Assembly: GCF_005405245.1 (NCBI RefSeq)
Contig: NZ_BJDR01000011.1
Coordinates: forward strand, 1 to 57,437
Direction: 5' to 3'
Source: Enterococcus nangangensis
GTDB taxonomy: Bacteria; Bacillota; Bacilli; Lactobacillales; Enterococcaceae
Length of the DNA stretch: 57,437 bases
The position numbers were made by a program, and so were the translations under genes. Below the pieces are notes generated by a model. The model made no database searches. It was not told the origin of the DNA and was given only the letters and a program-made list of their open reading frames with translations. Shown here in pieces: positions 26,295-34,909 of the stretch. Numbering within the stretch: position 1 is the stretch's first letter; every line of letters begins with the position of its first letter.

Positions 26295-27161
26295 CTAAAG
26301 ATTTTCATTAATAGCGCGATGGATAGCTTGGGCTACACCATTTTCGCTATTAGCTGGGGCTAAATACTTGGCATAAGCATGTACTGCTTCAGGACCATTA
26401 GCCATAGCAAAACTGACACCGGCAACTTCCAACATACTTAAGTCATTGAAATTATCACCAATCGCCATGACTTCGTCTAAAGGTATGTCCTTTAGTTCTG
26501 CCACGCGTTTTAAGGCGCGACCTTTTTGAGCGTTGACGTGATTAATTTCAATATTATTTTTAGCGCTAGAAGTAACAGTAAGGTGCGGCAACTTATTGAG
26601 TTCATCGGTCGCCACTGCCAGTAGACCAGGGTCATCTAAAGCAAAGACGATAAATTTCAAAATTTGTAAGTTTTCATCTGCTAAAATGCTGGCAAAGTCC
26701 GGTACAAAGTGGACGTGCAATAGTTCTAAGTGCGCCGCAGCCATGGCAATCGCCATTTTACGGGAAATATTGCGGGCTTCTTTTAAATAATTAGACGTGG
26801 TAGCAATCCGCATGGCATGACTGTTGGAAAAAGTTCCTTTCGTCGTTGCCAATTCAAAATACAACTGATGCTTTTCTAATACAGTAATCACTTGTAAAAC
26901 AAGTTCTTTTGGGATATCAATGGTAAACATTATTTGGCCGGCTTGGTCGTAGACTTGCGCACCATTGACGCTAATCATGGGTAAGCTGAGGCCAGCTTTG
27001 GCTAATACAGGTGAGGCTTCCGTTCGTCCACGTCCCGTTGCCACCATAAATTCGATGCCTTGCTCTTGGGCGTAGCGAATTGCCGCCGCATTTTCTTTTG
27101 AGACTTGCGATGTTTCGTTCAGTAAGGTACCATCCATATCAGAAGCAATTAATTTAATCAC
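26295..27161 (-). CDS. Cof-type HAD phosphatase
   Basis: A 288-residue sugar- or nucleotide-phosphatase-like protein of the HAD superfamily. Motif I is DMDGTLLN (Asp8, Asp10). It also has a VATGRGRTEA motif II region, a C2B cap (about 85-190), KGRALKRVAE with the motif III lysine, and GDNFNDLSML as motif IV. The start is GTG behind GAGGGAGA. It leads a two-gene operon with the LURP-one-related protein. Substrate is unknown. Confidence 0.88.
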   Translation of the reverse strand: MIKLIASDMDGTLLNETSQVSKENAAAIRYAQEQGIEFMVATGRGRTEASPVLAKAGLSLPMISVNGAQVYDQAGQIMFTIDIPKELVLQVITVLEKHQLYFELATTKGTFSNSHAMRIATTSNYLKEARNISRKMAIAMAAAHLELLHVHFVPDFASILADENLQILKFIVFALDDPGLLAVATDELNKLPHLTVTSSAKNNIEINHVNAQKGRALKRVAELKDIPLDEVMAIGDNFNDLSMLEVAGVSFAMANGPEAVHAYAKYLAPANSENGVAQAIHRAINENL

Positions 27162-27272
27162 AGTAGATTCTCCCTCGCTTTCGTTCTCTTCATTTTACCA
27201 CTTTTTATAGGAAGTGAAAAACGTAAACCGAAGCACGACAGTGGGGTGTAACCAATTTAAGGAGGCAGCGCA

Positions 27273-27962
27273 TTGAAAACCATTCTTCACAATAGCTGGC
27301 AAGAAATTTTAGCGCCAGAGTTTAGCAAACCTTATTATGGCCAGTTGCATCAATTTTTAAAAGAAGAGTATCAAACGCAAACGATTTATCCTGATATGTA
27401 CCACATCTATGAAGCATTGGAGTTAACGCCTTATGAAAAAGTAAAAGTGGTCATCCTCGGTCAAGATCCTTATCATGGTCCAGGACAAGCCCATGGGTTA
27501 AGTTTTTCGGTGAATCCAGGTGTAGCGATCCCGCCTTCATTAAAAAATATTTATCAAGAATTGCAAAATGATTTAGGGATTACTCCTGTGTCCCACGGCT
27601 ATTTAGTTGCTTGGGCTAAGCAAGGGGTCTTACTACTAAATACGGTACTTACAGTTCGTGGCGGCCAAGCTTACTCTCATCGCGGTAAAGGTTGGGAGCA
27701 ACTGACGGATAAAATTATTCAAGCGCTTAACGAGCGGAAAACGCCGATTGTTTTTATTCTTTGGGGCAACGGTGCAAAAGAAAAAATGAAAATGATTGAT
27801 ACATCTCGACATATTGTATTAACTTCGCCACATCCCTCACCCTTATCAGCCCATCGCGGCTTTTTTGGCTCTCGGCCCTTTTCAAAAACGAATAACGCCC
27901 TGATTGCGCTAGGGGAGGAGCCCATCAACTGGCAACTGCCCGCTGATCCGCACAAAGAATAA
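27273..27962 (+). CDS. ung: Uracil-DNA glycosylase
   Basis: Family 1 enzyme that removes uracil from DNA to start base-excision repair. The 229-residue protein has the water-activating motif GQDPYHG (catalytic Asp65), the uracil-binding [11 protein letters not shown] region and the DNA-intercalation loop [16 protein letters not shown] with the catalytic histidine. The start is TTG behind AAGGAGG (27260-27266). pta follows about 100 bases later under its own promoter, an order common in streptococci and enterococci. Confidence 0.96.
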   Translation: MKTILHNSWQEILAPEFSKPYYGQLHQFLKEEYQTQTIYPDMYHIYEALELTPYEKVKVVILGQDPYHGPGQAHGLSFSVNPGVAIPPSLKNIYQELQNDLGITPVSHGYLVAWAKQGVLLLNTVLTVRGGQAYSHRGKGWEQLTDKIIQALNERKTPIVFILWGNGAKEKMKMIDTSRHIVLTSPHPSPLSAHRGFFGSRPFSKTNNALIALGEEPINWQLPADPHKE

Positions 27963-28064
27963 TCAAGAGTAGAAACAAAAAAAGTAGTACAGGAAAAAAG
28001 ACTGTTTTTTTTGTGGAAAGTAGTGTATGATAAGACCATAAATAATTTTTTGGAGGGACTCCCT

Positions 28065-29045
28065 GTGGAACTTTTTGATAGCTTGAAATACAAAATTATC
28101 CGTCGTAACATTAAAATCGTTTTTCCTGAAGCAACTGATCCTCGTATCTTAGGTGCTGCCGTACGTTTGAAAGCTGACGAATTGGTGAACCCCATTTTAG
28201 TCGGTAATAAAGCTGAAGTAAGCGAAAAAGCTAAAAGCTTAGGTTATCAAGCTGACAGCTTCACCATCTTAGATCCTAATGATTATCCTGAATGGGATGC
28301 CATGGTGGAAAGCTTTGTTGAACGCCGTAAAGGTAAAGCAACGAAAGAACAAGCTGAAAGCATTTTGAAAGACCCAAACTACTTTGGTACGATGTTAGTT
28401 TACATGGGCAAAGCTGATGGGATGGTAAGTGGTGCGATTCACTCTACTGGTGATACTGTTCGTCCTGCTTTACAAATCATTAAAACAAAACCAGGCGTTT
28501 CACGGACATCCGGCGCTTTCTTAATGGTTCGTGGCCGTGACCAAGAAAAATACTTGTTCTCTGACTGTGCGATTAACGTAAACCCAGGAGCACAAGAATT
28601 AGCTGAAATTGCTGTAGAAAGTGCTAAAACAGCTGCCTTGTTTGATATCGAACCCAAAGTTGCAATGTTAAGTTTCTCGACAAAGGGTTCTGCTAAAGCA
28701 GACGAAGTGACAAAAGTTCAAGAAGCAACAAGAATTGCTAAAGAATTAGATCCAACAATCGAATTAGATGGTGAATTACAATTTGATGCTGCTTATGTTC
28801 CATCTGTTGCAGCGCAAAAAGCGCCAGAATCTGATGTTGCTGGTAAAGCGACAGTCTTCGTCTTCCCTGAATTAGAAGCTGGGAACATTGGCTACAAGAT
28901 TGCTCAACGTTTCGGTGGTTTTGAAGCCATTGGACCAATCTTACAAGGGTTGAACCAACCGATTTCTGACCTTTCTCGTGGTTCTAACGAAGAAGATGTA
29001 TACAAGTTAACAATTATTACTGCCGCACAAACGTTATTAAAATAA
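28065..29045 (+). CDS. pta: Phosphate acetyltransferase
   Basis: Interconverts acetyl-CoA and acetyl phosphate in the acetate fermentation pathway. The 326-residue protein has the expected length for the short Pta form and motifs KIVFPEATDPRILGAAVRL, DGMVSGAIHSTGDTVRPALQIIKT, FPELEAGNIGYKIAQR and QPISDLSRG. GTG 28065 follows TGGAGGG; the frame continues to 28011 without a ribosome site. The -10 TATGAT is at 28026-28031. Codons are rich in T-ending GCT/GGT/GTT, like the operon that follows, consistent with high expression. Confidence 0.95.
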   Translation: MELFDSLKYKIIRRNIKIVFPEATDPRILGAAVRLKADELVNPILVGNKAEVSEKAKSLGYQADSFTILDPNDYPEWDAMVESFVERRKGKATKEQAESILKDPNYFGTMLVYMGKADGMVSGAIHSTGDTVRPALQIIKTKPGVSRTSGAFLMVRGRDQEKYLFSDCAINVNPGAQELAEIAVESAKTAALFDIEPKVAMLSFSTKGSAKADEVTKVQEATRIAKELDPTIELDGELQFDAAYVPSVAAQKAPESDVAGKATVFVFPELEAGNIGYKIAQRFGGFEAIGPILQGLNQPISDLSRGSNEEDVYKLTIITAAQTLLK

Positions 29046-29080
29046 AAAATAAGTTTTTGATATATTAGTATTTTTGAAAA

Positions 29081-29116
29081 AAAATCCTTTAGCCGTGAGC
29101 TGAGGGATTTTTTTTT
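29081..29116 (+). terminator. Terminator after pta
   Basis: AAAATCCTTTAGC (29081-29093) pairs with GCTGAGGGATTTT (29099-29111), with two G-U pairs and a T-run. Confidence 0.85.
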
Positions 29117-29286
29117 AGGTAAAAAAGTATTTTATTCTGACCGTTTGTTATTTTTAGAATATGGAAATTTTCATGAAAACGAGGATTAAAGTATGCCCTT
29201 AAGCTTTTTATTTTATGCAATGAAAATGTAAACCCTTAACAATGTGATTTTTTCAACAAAGATAGTGGTCTTGACCAAAAAAGATA

Positions 29287-29315
29287 TTGAAAAAGAAAAG
29301 TGGAAGCGTTATACT
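29287..29315 (+). promoter_or_regulatory. Promoter of the permease/HyuA-like/HExxH operon, overlapped by a cre-like site
   Basis: TTGAAA (29287-29292), 17 bases, TATACT (29310-29315). TGGAAGCGTTATAC (29301-29314) covers the spacer and -10. It resembles a CcpA cre (core GNAAGCGTT) but departs from the consensus at the 3' end. A weaker cre-like TGAAAATGTAAACC is at 29221-29234. The rest of 29117-29286 shows nothing recognisable. Confidence 0.7.
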
Positions 29316-29323
29316 GTGGTCAT

Positions 29324-29479
29324 GCTTTCTGATATATCAGTCTGGCGCAAGCCTAGTATATCAGGAGTGCCAAGGAAAAAATTTTTTGAGGAAGTTTGTT
29401 TGTTTAATTAGTGAAGAAAGGAGCAAAAAACGGGGGACAAACAGACAGAATCGCATCTCTTCTAATTTGAAACGGAGGC
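29324..29479 (+). promoter_or_regulatory. Structured 5' leader of the permease operon (candidate regulatory RNA)
   Basis: The predicted transcript starts near 29322, about 166 nt before the start codon. A hairpin forms from 29324-29336 with 29357-29370 (core CTGATATA/TATATCAG) and is capped by CTGGC-GCAA-GCCTAG with a GNRA tetraloop. Further down, AATTAG-TG-AAGA (29406-29417) can pair with TCTTCTAATT (29458-29467), next to the ribosome site. TTTGTTTGT (29395-29403) can pair with ACAAACAGA (29437-29445). These two helices interlock as a pseudoknot. The first hairpin also contains two near-copies of CTGATATATCAG (29329-29340 and 29353-29364), so it may instead be a DNA operator. Confidence 0.5.
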
Positions 29480-29487
29480 ATAACAAA

Positions 29488-30873
29488 TTGGTTAATGTAA
29501 TTATTGGTTTGATTTTAATTGCCACATTCTTTGTAATGGTGTGGTACTGTGTGAAAGGTTACAACTTGATGGTTGGTTTCTTCGTAATGGCAACATTATG
29601 GACGGCTATCGCTTTAATTGGTAATGCTCTTTCTCCTTCTGATGTAATGGAAAACAAAGACTGGTTAAGCGTTTTGATTAACGTTTACGGCGACGGACCA
29701 GCTGAGTACTCTCGGTCGATCTTAGTTAACGTCTTCTTCGGTGCATTCTTCGGTCGTGTGTTAGTAGAAACAGGGATTGCTGCTACTTTAATCCGTAAAG
29801 TTACCGAACTTGGTGGGGATAAACCACGGATCACGATGGCGCTTTTATGTATCGTAACAGCAGTCATCTTCATGGTTAATACTGGTATTGGGCCAGTTAT
29901 CTCTATCGCTGTTATCGTATTACCTATCTTACTTTCTTTAGGGATTTCTGCTCCAGTTGCTTTGTTTGCATTCATGGGCTCCATCATGGCTGGTATTTTC
30001 TCTAATCCAGTTAACTTTGCCCAATACCAAACAATCTTCAAAGGATTTAACGAAGCTGCAGGTGCTTATACTTTCAATGAATACTTCAACTTCTCCATCA
30101 TCGCTTCTGTTGTAGCTTTAGTTGTTGTTTTAGTGGTAGCTAACTTATCTATGGGTAAAAAGAAATCTTACTCTTGGGCTGCTAACGCACAACAAAGTGG
30201 TTCTGATGACGCTCCTTGGTATTCTTGGATTGCCGTTATCTTACCAGTAGTTTTAGTTTTAGCTGTTAAAACAAGTGTTCCTGGTGCTGATGGCAAACCT
30301 TTAACACAAACTTTCCCAATCATCTTTGGGTTCATCATCTCCGGTATTTATGCTTTATTAACAACTGGCAAACTTAAAGGTAACTATTCTGAAATTTGCC
30401 GTCGTTTTGCTAAATTGTTCACAGATGGTTCTATCGACGTTGCGCCAATGATTGGTTTCTTACTTACTTTGGCTATGTTCAACAACGCTGCTGCTTTTGC
30501 TAAACCTTACTTTACTGCAATCTTGGGCGACTTCATTCCTCATTCTGCATTAATCTTAGCAATCGCTTTTGGTATCTTAACTCCACTCGGATTCTTCCGT
30601 GGGCCTTTAAACTTAGTTGGTTCTGGTTCTGCTATTTTAGCAGTTGTCTTAGCTGCTTACCCAGACAATGCTTACACTTTCTTGTTCCCATTGTTTGCCG
30701 TAACAACAATTGCACCTCAACATTTGGACGTAACACAATCATGGGTTGCTTGGGGCTTTGGTTACAGTAAAGTTTCTTCCGGCGACTTCATGAAGAAATC
30801 TATCCCAACTGGGTGGATTATCGGTATCGTAATGTGTTTAGTTGCTTACGTATTATACGGAACAAGCTTCTAA
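29488..30873 (+). CDS. Ion-transporter-superfamily permease (CitMHS/GntP-like)
   Basis: A 461-residue, strongly hydrophobic protein with about 11-12 membrane segments. The two-repeat layout includes FGRVLVETGIAATLIRKVTELGGDKPRITMAL and later GILTPLGFFRGPLNLVGSG. These resemble carboxylate:cation symporters of the IT superfamily (citrate, gluconate, C4-dicarboxylate). TTG 29488 is preceded by CGGAGG. The longer frame to 29287 would start inside the -35 box and is not real. It is the first gene of a three-gene operon with an oxoprolinase-A-like protein. The natural reading is uptake of an organic acid or cyclic amide for that enzyme. Substrate unproven. Confidence 0.8.
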   Translation: MVNVIIGLILIATFFVMVWYCVKGYNLMVGFFVMATLWTAIALIGNALSPSDVMENKDWLSVLINVYGDGPAEYSRSILVNVFFGAFFGRVLVETGIAATLIRKVTELGGDKPRITMALLCIVTAVIFMVNTGIGPVISIAVIVLPILLSLGISAPVALFAFMGSIMAGIFSNPVNFAQYQTIFKGFNEAAGAYTFNEYFNFSIIASVVALVVVLVVANLSMGKKKSYSWAANAQQSGSDDAPWYSWIAVILPVVLVLAVKTSVPGADGKPLTQTFPIIFGFIISGIYALLTTGKLKGNYSEICRRFAKLFTDGSIDVAPMIGFLLTLAMFNNAAAFAKPYFTAILGDFIPHSALILAIAFGILTPLGFFRGPLNLVGSGSAILAVVLAAYPDNAYTFLFPLFAVTTIAPQHLDVTQSWVAWGFGYSKVSSGDFMKKSIPTGWIIGIVMCLVAYVLYGTSF

Positions 30874-30936
30874 TTCCGCGTCGTAAATATATTCTTGATT
30901 TGATTTAAAATGTAATAAAAAGTAAGGGGAATTCTC

Positions 30937-33069
30937 ATGAAACGTTCAGTCAGAATGGGTATCGACGTTGGTGGTACGCACACGAAAGCCGTGGCTATCG
31001 ACAACGCTACTCACGAAATTATTGGTAAATCCTCTGTTAAGACCACCCACGATGATCCTCGTGGGGTGGCTGCAGGGGTTGTAAGATCTTTTGAAAATTG
31101 TATGAATGAAAATGGCATCGCTCCAGATGACGTCGTTTTCGTAGCTCACTCCACCACCCAAGCAACTAACGCCTTAATTGAAGGGGACGTTGCTAAAGTT
31201 GGGGTTATCGGAATGGCTAAAGGTGGTTTGGAAGGTTTCTTAGCAAAACGCCAAACACGAATTGACGACATTGACCTTGGTAATAACAAGACCATCAGTA
31301 TCGTGAACTCTTTCATTCCTTTAAAACAATTATCTGAAAGCAAAGTTGAAGAAACTATCGGTCAATTAGAAGGACAAGGCGCACGCGTTTTAGTTGCTTC
31401 CATGGCCTTTGGGGTAGATGATGGCAAGCCAGAACAAATCGTTCACGAAGCTGCTGAAAAGAAAAATATCCCAACGACAATGGCTTCTGATATTACAAAA
31501 CTTTATGGTTTAACACGTCGGACACGGACAGCAGCCATCAATGCTTCTATCTTGCCTAAAATGTTAGACACTGCTAATTCTACTGAAGCTTCCGTTCGTG
31601 AAGCTGGGGTTAACGTTCCACTAATGATCATGCGTGGTGATGGTGGGGTTATGGAAATTAGCGAAATGAAAAAACGTCCAGTTTTAACCATGTTATCTGG
31701 TCCAGCCGCTTCAGTTATGGGTTCCTTAATGTACTTACGTGCATCTAACGGGGTTTACTTTGAAGTAGGTGGTACCACAACAAACATTGGGGTTATTAAA
31801 AATGGTCGTCCAGCTATTGACTATTCCATCGTTGGTGGACACCCAACTTACATTTCTTCTTTAGACGTGCGAGTTTTAGGGGTTGCCGGTGGTTCAATGG
31901 TTCGTGCTGATAAGAGTGGTATCGTTGATGTTGGTCCACGTTCTGCCCATATTGCCGGTCTTGATTATGCTGTATTTACCGATACAGATAAAATTGTCGG
32001 ACCAAAAGTTGAATTTTTCTCACCAAAACCAGGAGATCCAGCTGACTACGTGAAAATCGTGATGGAAGACGGTTCTGCCGTAACGATTACGAACTCATGT
32101 GCAGCTAACGTTTTAGGTTTAGTTACACCTGAACACTTCTCTTATGGGAATGTTGAATCTGCTAGAAAAGCAATGCAAGCATTAGCCGATTACTGTGGCA
32201 CAACAGTTGAAGATATCGCTAAACAAATCATGGCTAAAGCCTATGCGAAAATCGAACCAGTTATTTTGGAATTAGCTGAGAAATACAAACTTGAAAAAGA
32301 CCAAATCTCCTTAGTAGGTGTTGGTGGTGGTGCGGCTTCTCTAATCGTCTACTTCTCCAATACAATGGGTGTTAAATATTCCATTCCAGAAAACGCCGAA
32401 GTTATTTCTTCTATCGGTGTAGCCTTAGCCATGGTGCGGGACGTTGTTGAACGGATTATTCCTAACCCAACAGAAGAAGATATTCGTTCCTTAAAACGTG
32501 AAGCATTAGATAAAGCAGTTGAATCTGGTGCAACACCTGACTCTGTCGAAATCCACATTGAAATCGATCCACAAACTTCTAAAGTTACAGCGATTGCTAC
32601 CGGTTCTACCGAAGTTAAAGCAACTGACTTAACGAAAGAAGTGGACGAAGCTGAAGCACGAGAAATCGCTGCTGAAGATATGCGGATGACGGACGCTAAC
32701 CAAGCCGAATTGTTGGCTGAATCTCATAGCTTCTTCGTTTATGGGGATAAAGCTGCCAATGGCGGTAACGGTCCAGTCCGGATTATCGACAAAAAAGGGT
32801 TCATTAAAGTTCAACGTGGTAACGGGATGGCTGTGAAGACTACCGCTGCTAATTATAAAGCTGAATTAGAACGCTTGTGGGATGAAATGGCTGTTTACCA
32901 AACAGAATTAATTGCTCGTCCAGATTACTACTTATGTATTGGTGCACGGGTAATGGACTTCTCTGCTATTGATTTTGATCAATTAACCTTGTTGACGGAC
33001 TTAGAAGTTTCGGCTTTAGAACCGGACGATGAGGTGATTGTAGTTGCCGCAAACATCAAACAAAGCTAA
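30937..33069 (+). CDS. Hydantoinase/oxoprolinase A-like ASKHA protein, without a B subunit
   Basis: A 710-residue protein with the N-terminal hydantoinase/oxoprolinase domain (about 5-190: MGIDVGGTHTKAVAID, VAHSTTQATNALIEGD) and the ATPase domain (about 200-520). The latter includes FEVGGTTTNIG near 280 and SLVGVGGGAASLIVYF near 455, the two phosphate-binding elements of the sugar kinase/Hsp70 superfamily. A C-terminal region (about 540-710) completes it. Classical members work with a HyuB partner to open five-membered cyclic amides with ATP; no HyuB gene is present. Starts behind AAGGGGA. Reaction unknown; candidates are 5-oxoproline- or hydantoin-like ring opening, or activation of another enzyme. 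Confidence 0.82.
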   Translation: MKRSVRMGIDVGGTHTKAVAIDNATHEIIGKSSVKTTHDDPRGVAAGVVRSFENCMNENGIAPDDVVFVAHSTTQATNALIEGDVAKVGVIGMAKGGLEGFLAKRQTRIDDIDLGNNKTISIVNSFIPLKQLSESKVEETIGQLEGQGARVLVASMAFGVDDGKPEQIVHEAAEKKNIPTTMASDITKLYGLTRRTRTAAINASILPKMLDTANSTEASVREAGVNVPLMIMRGDGGVMEISEMKKRPVLTMLSGPAASVMGSLMYLRASNGVYFEVGGTTTNIGVIKNGRPAIDYSIVGGHPTYISSLDVRVLGVAGGSMVRADKSGIVDVGPRSAHIAGLDYAVFTDTDKIVGPKVEFFSPKPGDPADYVKIVMEDGSAVTITNSCAANVLGLVTPEHFSYGNVESARKAMQALADYCGTTVEDIAKQIMAKAYAKIEPVILELAEKYKLEKDQISLVGVGGGAASLIVYFSNTMGVKYSIPENAEVISSIGVALAMVRDVVERIIPNPTEEDIRSLKREALDKAVESGATPDSVEIHIEIDPQTSKVTAIATGSTEVKATDLTKEVDEAEAREIAAEDMRMTDANQAELLAESHSFFVYGDKAANGGNGPVRIIDKKGFIKVQRGNGMAVKTTAANYKAELERLWDEMAVYQTELIARPDYYLCIGARVMDFSAIDFDQLTLLTDLEVSALEPDDEVIVVAANIKQS

Positions 33070-33727
33070 GATTGTTCCTTTAGAACAAATTGCCCACGAT
33101 CTCAAAGGTTTATCCGATGAGACGTGGGGGCGTTATGCTTTTTCCCGTGATCTTTTGAAAGAAAAGATTGACGAAAAAACTATGTTGGAATTGATTCACG
33201 GATCCATTCAAGCAGGGGAAGAAGCAGCTAAAAAAATTCAAATCCAATATCCAAACTTTGCCGTGCCAGAAGTTGTGGCGGCTCACGGAGTACGGGTGGA
33301 AAAAATGAAAGCTGAAGATGAACGAATTGGTAACCGGATTATGTTTGCGTTATATACGCCACCGGACCTCGTTCAATTAGCGTCAGCACCAATTGAAAAA
33401 TTGGGAGCTTTCGACTTGCCTTGGCTGGCAAAAGAAAAAGTGGAAAACTTAATGTTAGGCCACGAACTCTTCCATCATATTGAAACCCACGACCCAGAAA
33501 TTTTTACGCAAAAGACTAAGATTACTTTATGGAAAGTTTTGTTTTACTCCTACCGGACGAATGTTCGCGCTACGAGTGAAATTGCCGCCATGGTCTTTAC
33601 AAAAATATTGAATGATCTAGATTATTCACCGTTTATGTTAGACATCTTGCTCTTTTATGCGTATGAACCTGAGACAGCCACCACGATGTATTACGAAGTA
33701 CTGGATTTCTTAAATGAAAATTCGTAA
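33044..33727 (+). CDS. Putative zinc metalloprotein with HExxH motif
   Basis: A 227-residue soluble protein that I do not recognise. It has HELFHH (His140, Glu141, His144) and a downstream Glu179 in ATSEIAAM, spaced like the third ligand of gluzincin-type metalloproteases. The HELFHH helix sits mid-protein, preceded by a conserved-looking PDLVQLASAPIEKLGAFDLPWL. TTG 33044 follows GAGGTGA by seven bases and overlaps the upstream gene by 26 bases, so translation is probably coupled. There is no signal peptide, so it would act in the cytoplasm. It may be a hydrolase acting on the product or precursor of the HyuA-like protein. A perfect palindromic terminator follows. Confidence 0.7.
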   Translation: MPQTSNKAKIVPLEQIAHDLKGLSDETWGRYAFSRDLLKEKIDEKTMLELIHGSIQAGEEAAKKIQIQYPNFAVPEVVAAHGVRVEKMKAEDERIGNRIMFALYTPPDLVQLASAPIEKLGAFDLPWLAKEKVENLMLGHELFHHIETHDPEIFTQKTKITLWKVLFYSYRTNVRATSEIAAMVFTKILNDLDYSPFMLDILLFYAYEPETATTMYYEVLDFLNENS

Positions 33728-33754
33728 TGACTGACGAATGAGAATTTTTTAAGA

Positions 33755-33785
33755 CCCGAGCGTTGCAACGCTCGGGCTTTTTTTT
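33755..33785. terminator. Bidirectional terminator after the operon
   Basis: A perfect 22-base palindrome spans 33755-33776 (arm CCCGAGCGTT), followed by CTTTTTTTT. Confidence 0.92.
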
Positions 33786-34806
33786 ATTTTAAATGTAATG
33801 AAAAAATTAATAGACAGGCGGCCAAAGTTTGGAGGCTACCAACCCCTAAACCGTAAGCCAGGAAGCGGGGACCTTCTTTTAAAAATTTGCGCAAGTCTAA
33901 ACGTAAACCAATTGCAGCTAGCGCAGTGGTTTCAAACCACGTACTAAAGAAATGAGCGCCGGTGGCTAAAAATGTTGGTAGGGGGAAGAAGCTATTGGCA
34001 ATACATAAAATTAAGAACCCTAGCACATACCAAGGAATCGAAAGACGACGCCGACTTTTTGTTGAAGGGGCAGAGTTATGAGCTTGTATTTTTTTTTCAA
34101 AAAGAAAAACTACCACCACTAACAAGATGATGCGGGTAATTTTAAAGAGCATGGCATATTGAACAGTTTCACTATTAATTAAACTCGCTCCGGCGACTAC
34201 TTGCCCGACAGATTGTAAGGTGCCACCTAATAAGGCACTGCGGGCTAACAATGTTTTACCAAAAAGAGCAGTGCCTAAAAAAGGGAGCGTCAACATCATG
34301 ATAGTCCCTAGGAGATTAACGAGGGTAATAATTTGCCCTTTTTCTTCATCCTCTGCTTGAATCGCTGGGGCAATGGCCCCAATCGCCGATGAACCACAAA
34401 CTGCGTTCCCGCCGGCCATCATTAAAGCCATTTTTTCATTGAAGCCTAACTTTCGGCCTAAAAGATAAGCGCCCAAAATAGTAAGCGTCATCAGGCAAAG
34501 AATGTAAAGCAATCCGCGCCAGCCCATTTGACTAATTGTTTGGAACGTAACCGTCAAACCTAAGAGTACAACGGAGTACTCTAACAGGCGACTTTCAGCA
34601 AATTTTGTGCCGGGAGCCAAATTTTTTTGCCGAAATAAAGTGTTGCCGCCTAAAATTCCTAGCAGAATAGCAAAGGTGGCCCCGCCAATCGTTGGTAAGA
34701 CGAGGGCACAGAGCTTTCCCAGTAGTGCCACCGCTAGTGATAAGAGTAAGCCGCGCTGAATATTACTAAATGAATTCTTTTTTGTTTTTTTGAACCAGTG
34801 TTGCAT
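33784..34806 (-). CDS. YeiH/UPF0324 family membrane protein
   Basis: A 340-residue protein with about 10 hydrophobic segments. Family signatures are present: [22 protein letters not shown], the glycine/asparagine-rich [18 protein letters not shown] and an amphipathic [17 protein letters not shown]. The family is annotated as putative sulfate exporters, with related members linked to sulfite/sulfonate. It is divergent from a LysR-type regulator, the usual pairing (yeiH/yeiE). ATG 34806 lies seven bases after AAGGA; an in-frame TTG just upstream is possible. Confidence 0.88.
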   Translation of the reverse strand: MQHWFKKTKKNSFSNIQRGLLLSLAVALLGKLCALVLPTIGGATFAILLGILGGNTLFRQKNLAPGTKFAESRLLEYSVVLLGLTVTFQTISQMGWRGLLYILCLMTLTILGAYLLGRKLGFNEKMALMMAGGNAVCGSSAIGAIAPAIQAEDEEKGQIITLVNLLGTIMMLTLPFLGTALFGKTLLARSALLGGTLQSVGQVVAGASLINSETVQYAMLFKITRIILLVVVVFLFEKKIQAHNSAPSTKSRRRLSIPWYVLGFLILCIANSFFPLPTFLATGAHFFSTWFETTALAAIGLRLDLRKFLKEGPRFLAYGLGVGSLQTLAACLLIFSLHLK

Positions 34807-34832
34807 CAAATCATCCTTTCTTTGTTAAAATA

Positions 34833-34864
34833 AGTATAAACGTAAAGTAGTCCGCGATTAATCG
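34833..34864. promoter_or_regulatory. Divergent promoter region with palindrome CGATTAATCG
   Basis: CGATTAATCG (34855-34864) is a perfect 10-bp palindrome in the intergenic region between yeiH and the lysR gene. The minus-strand -10 TATACT is at 34838-34833, and the palindrome overlaps its -35 position. It is a likely binding site for the adjacent LysR protein. Confidence 0.5.
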
Positions 34865-34909
34865 TAACTTTGAATACTAGCTATTAAAAAAATGGATGGA
34901 AGGGTTCTC

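Noticed and set aside
29287..29487. 67-codon N-terminal extension of the permease frame
   Set aside because: Its TTG is the -35 box itself, there is no ribosome site, and the encoded peptide is unlike a membrane protein. The structured leader occupies this stretch.
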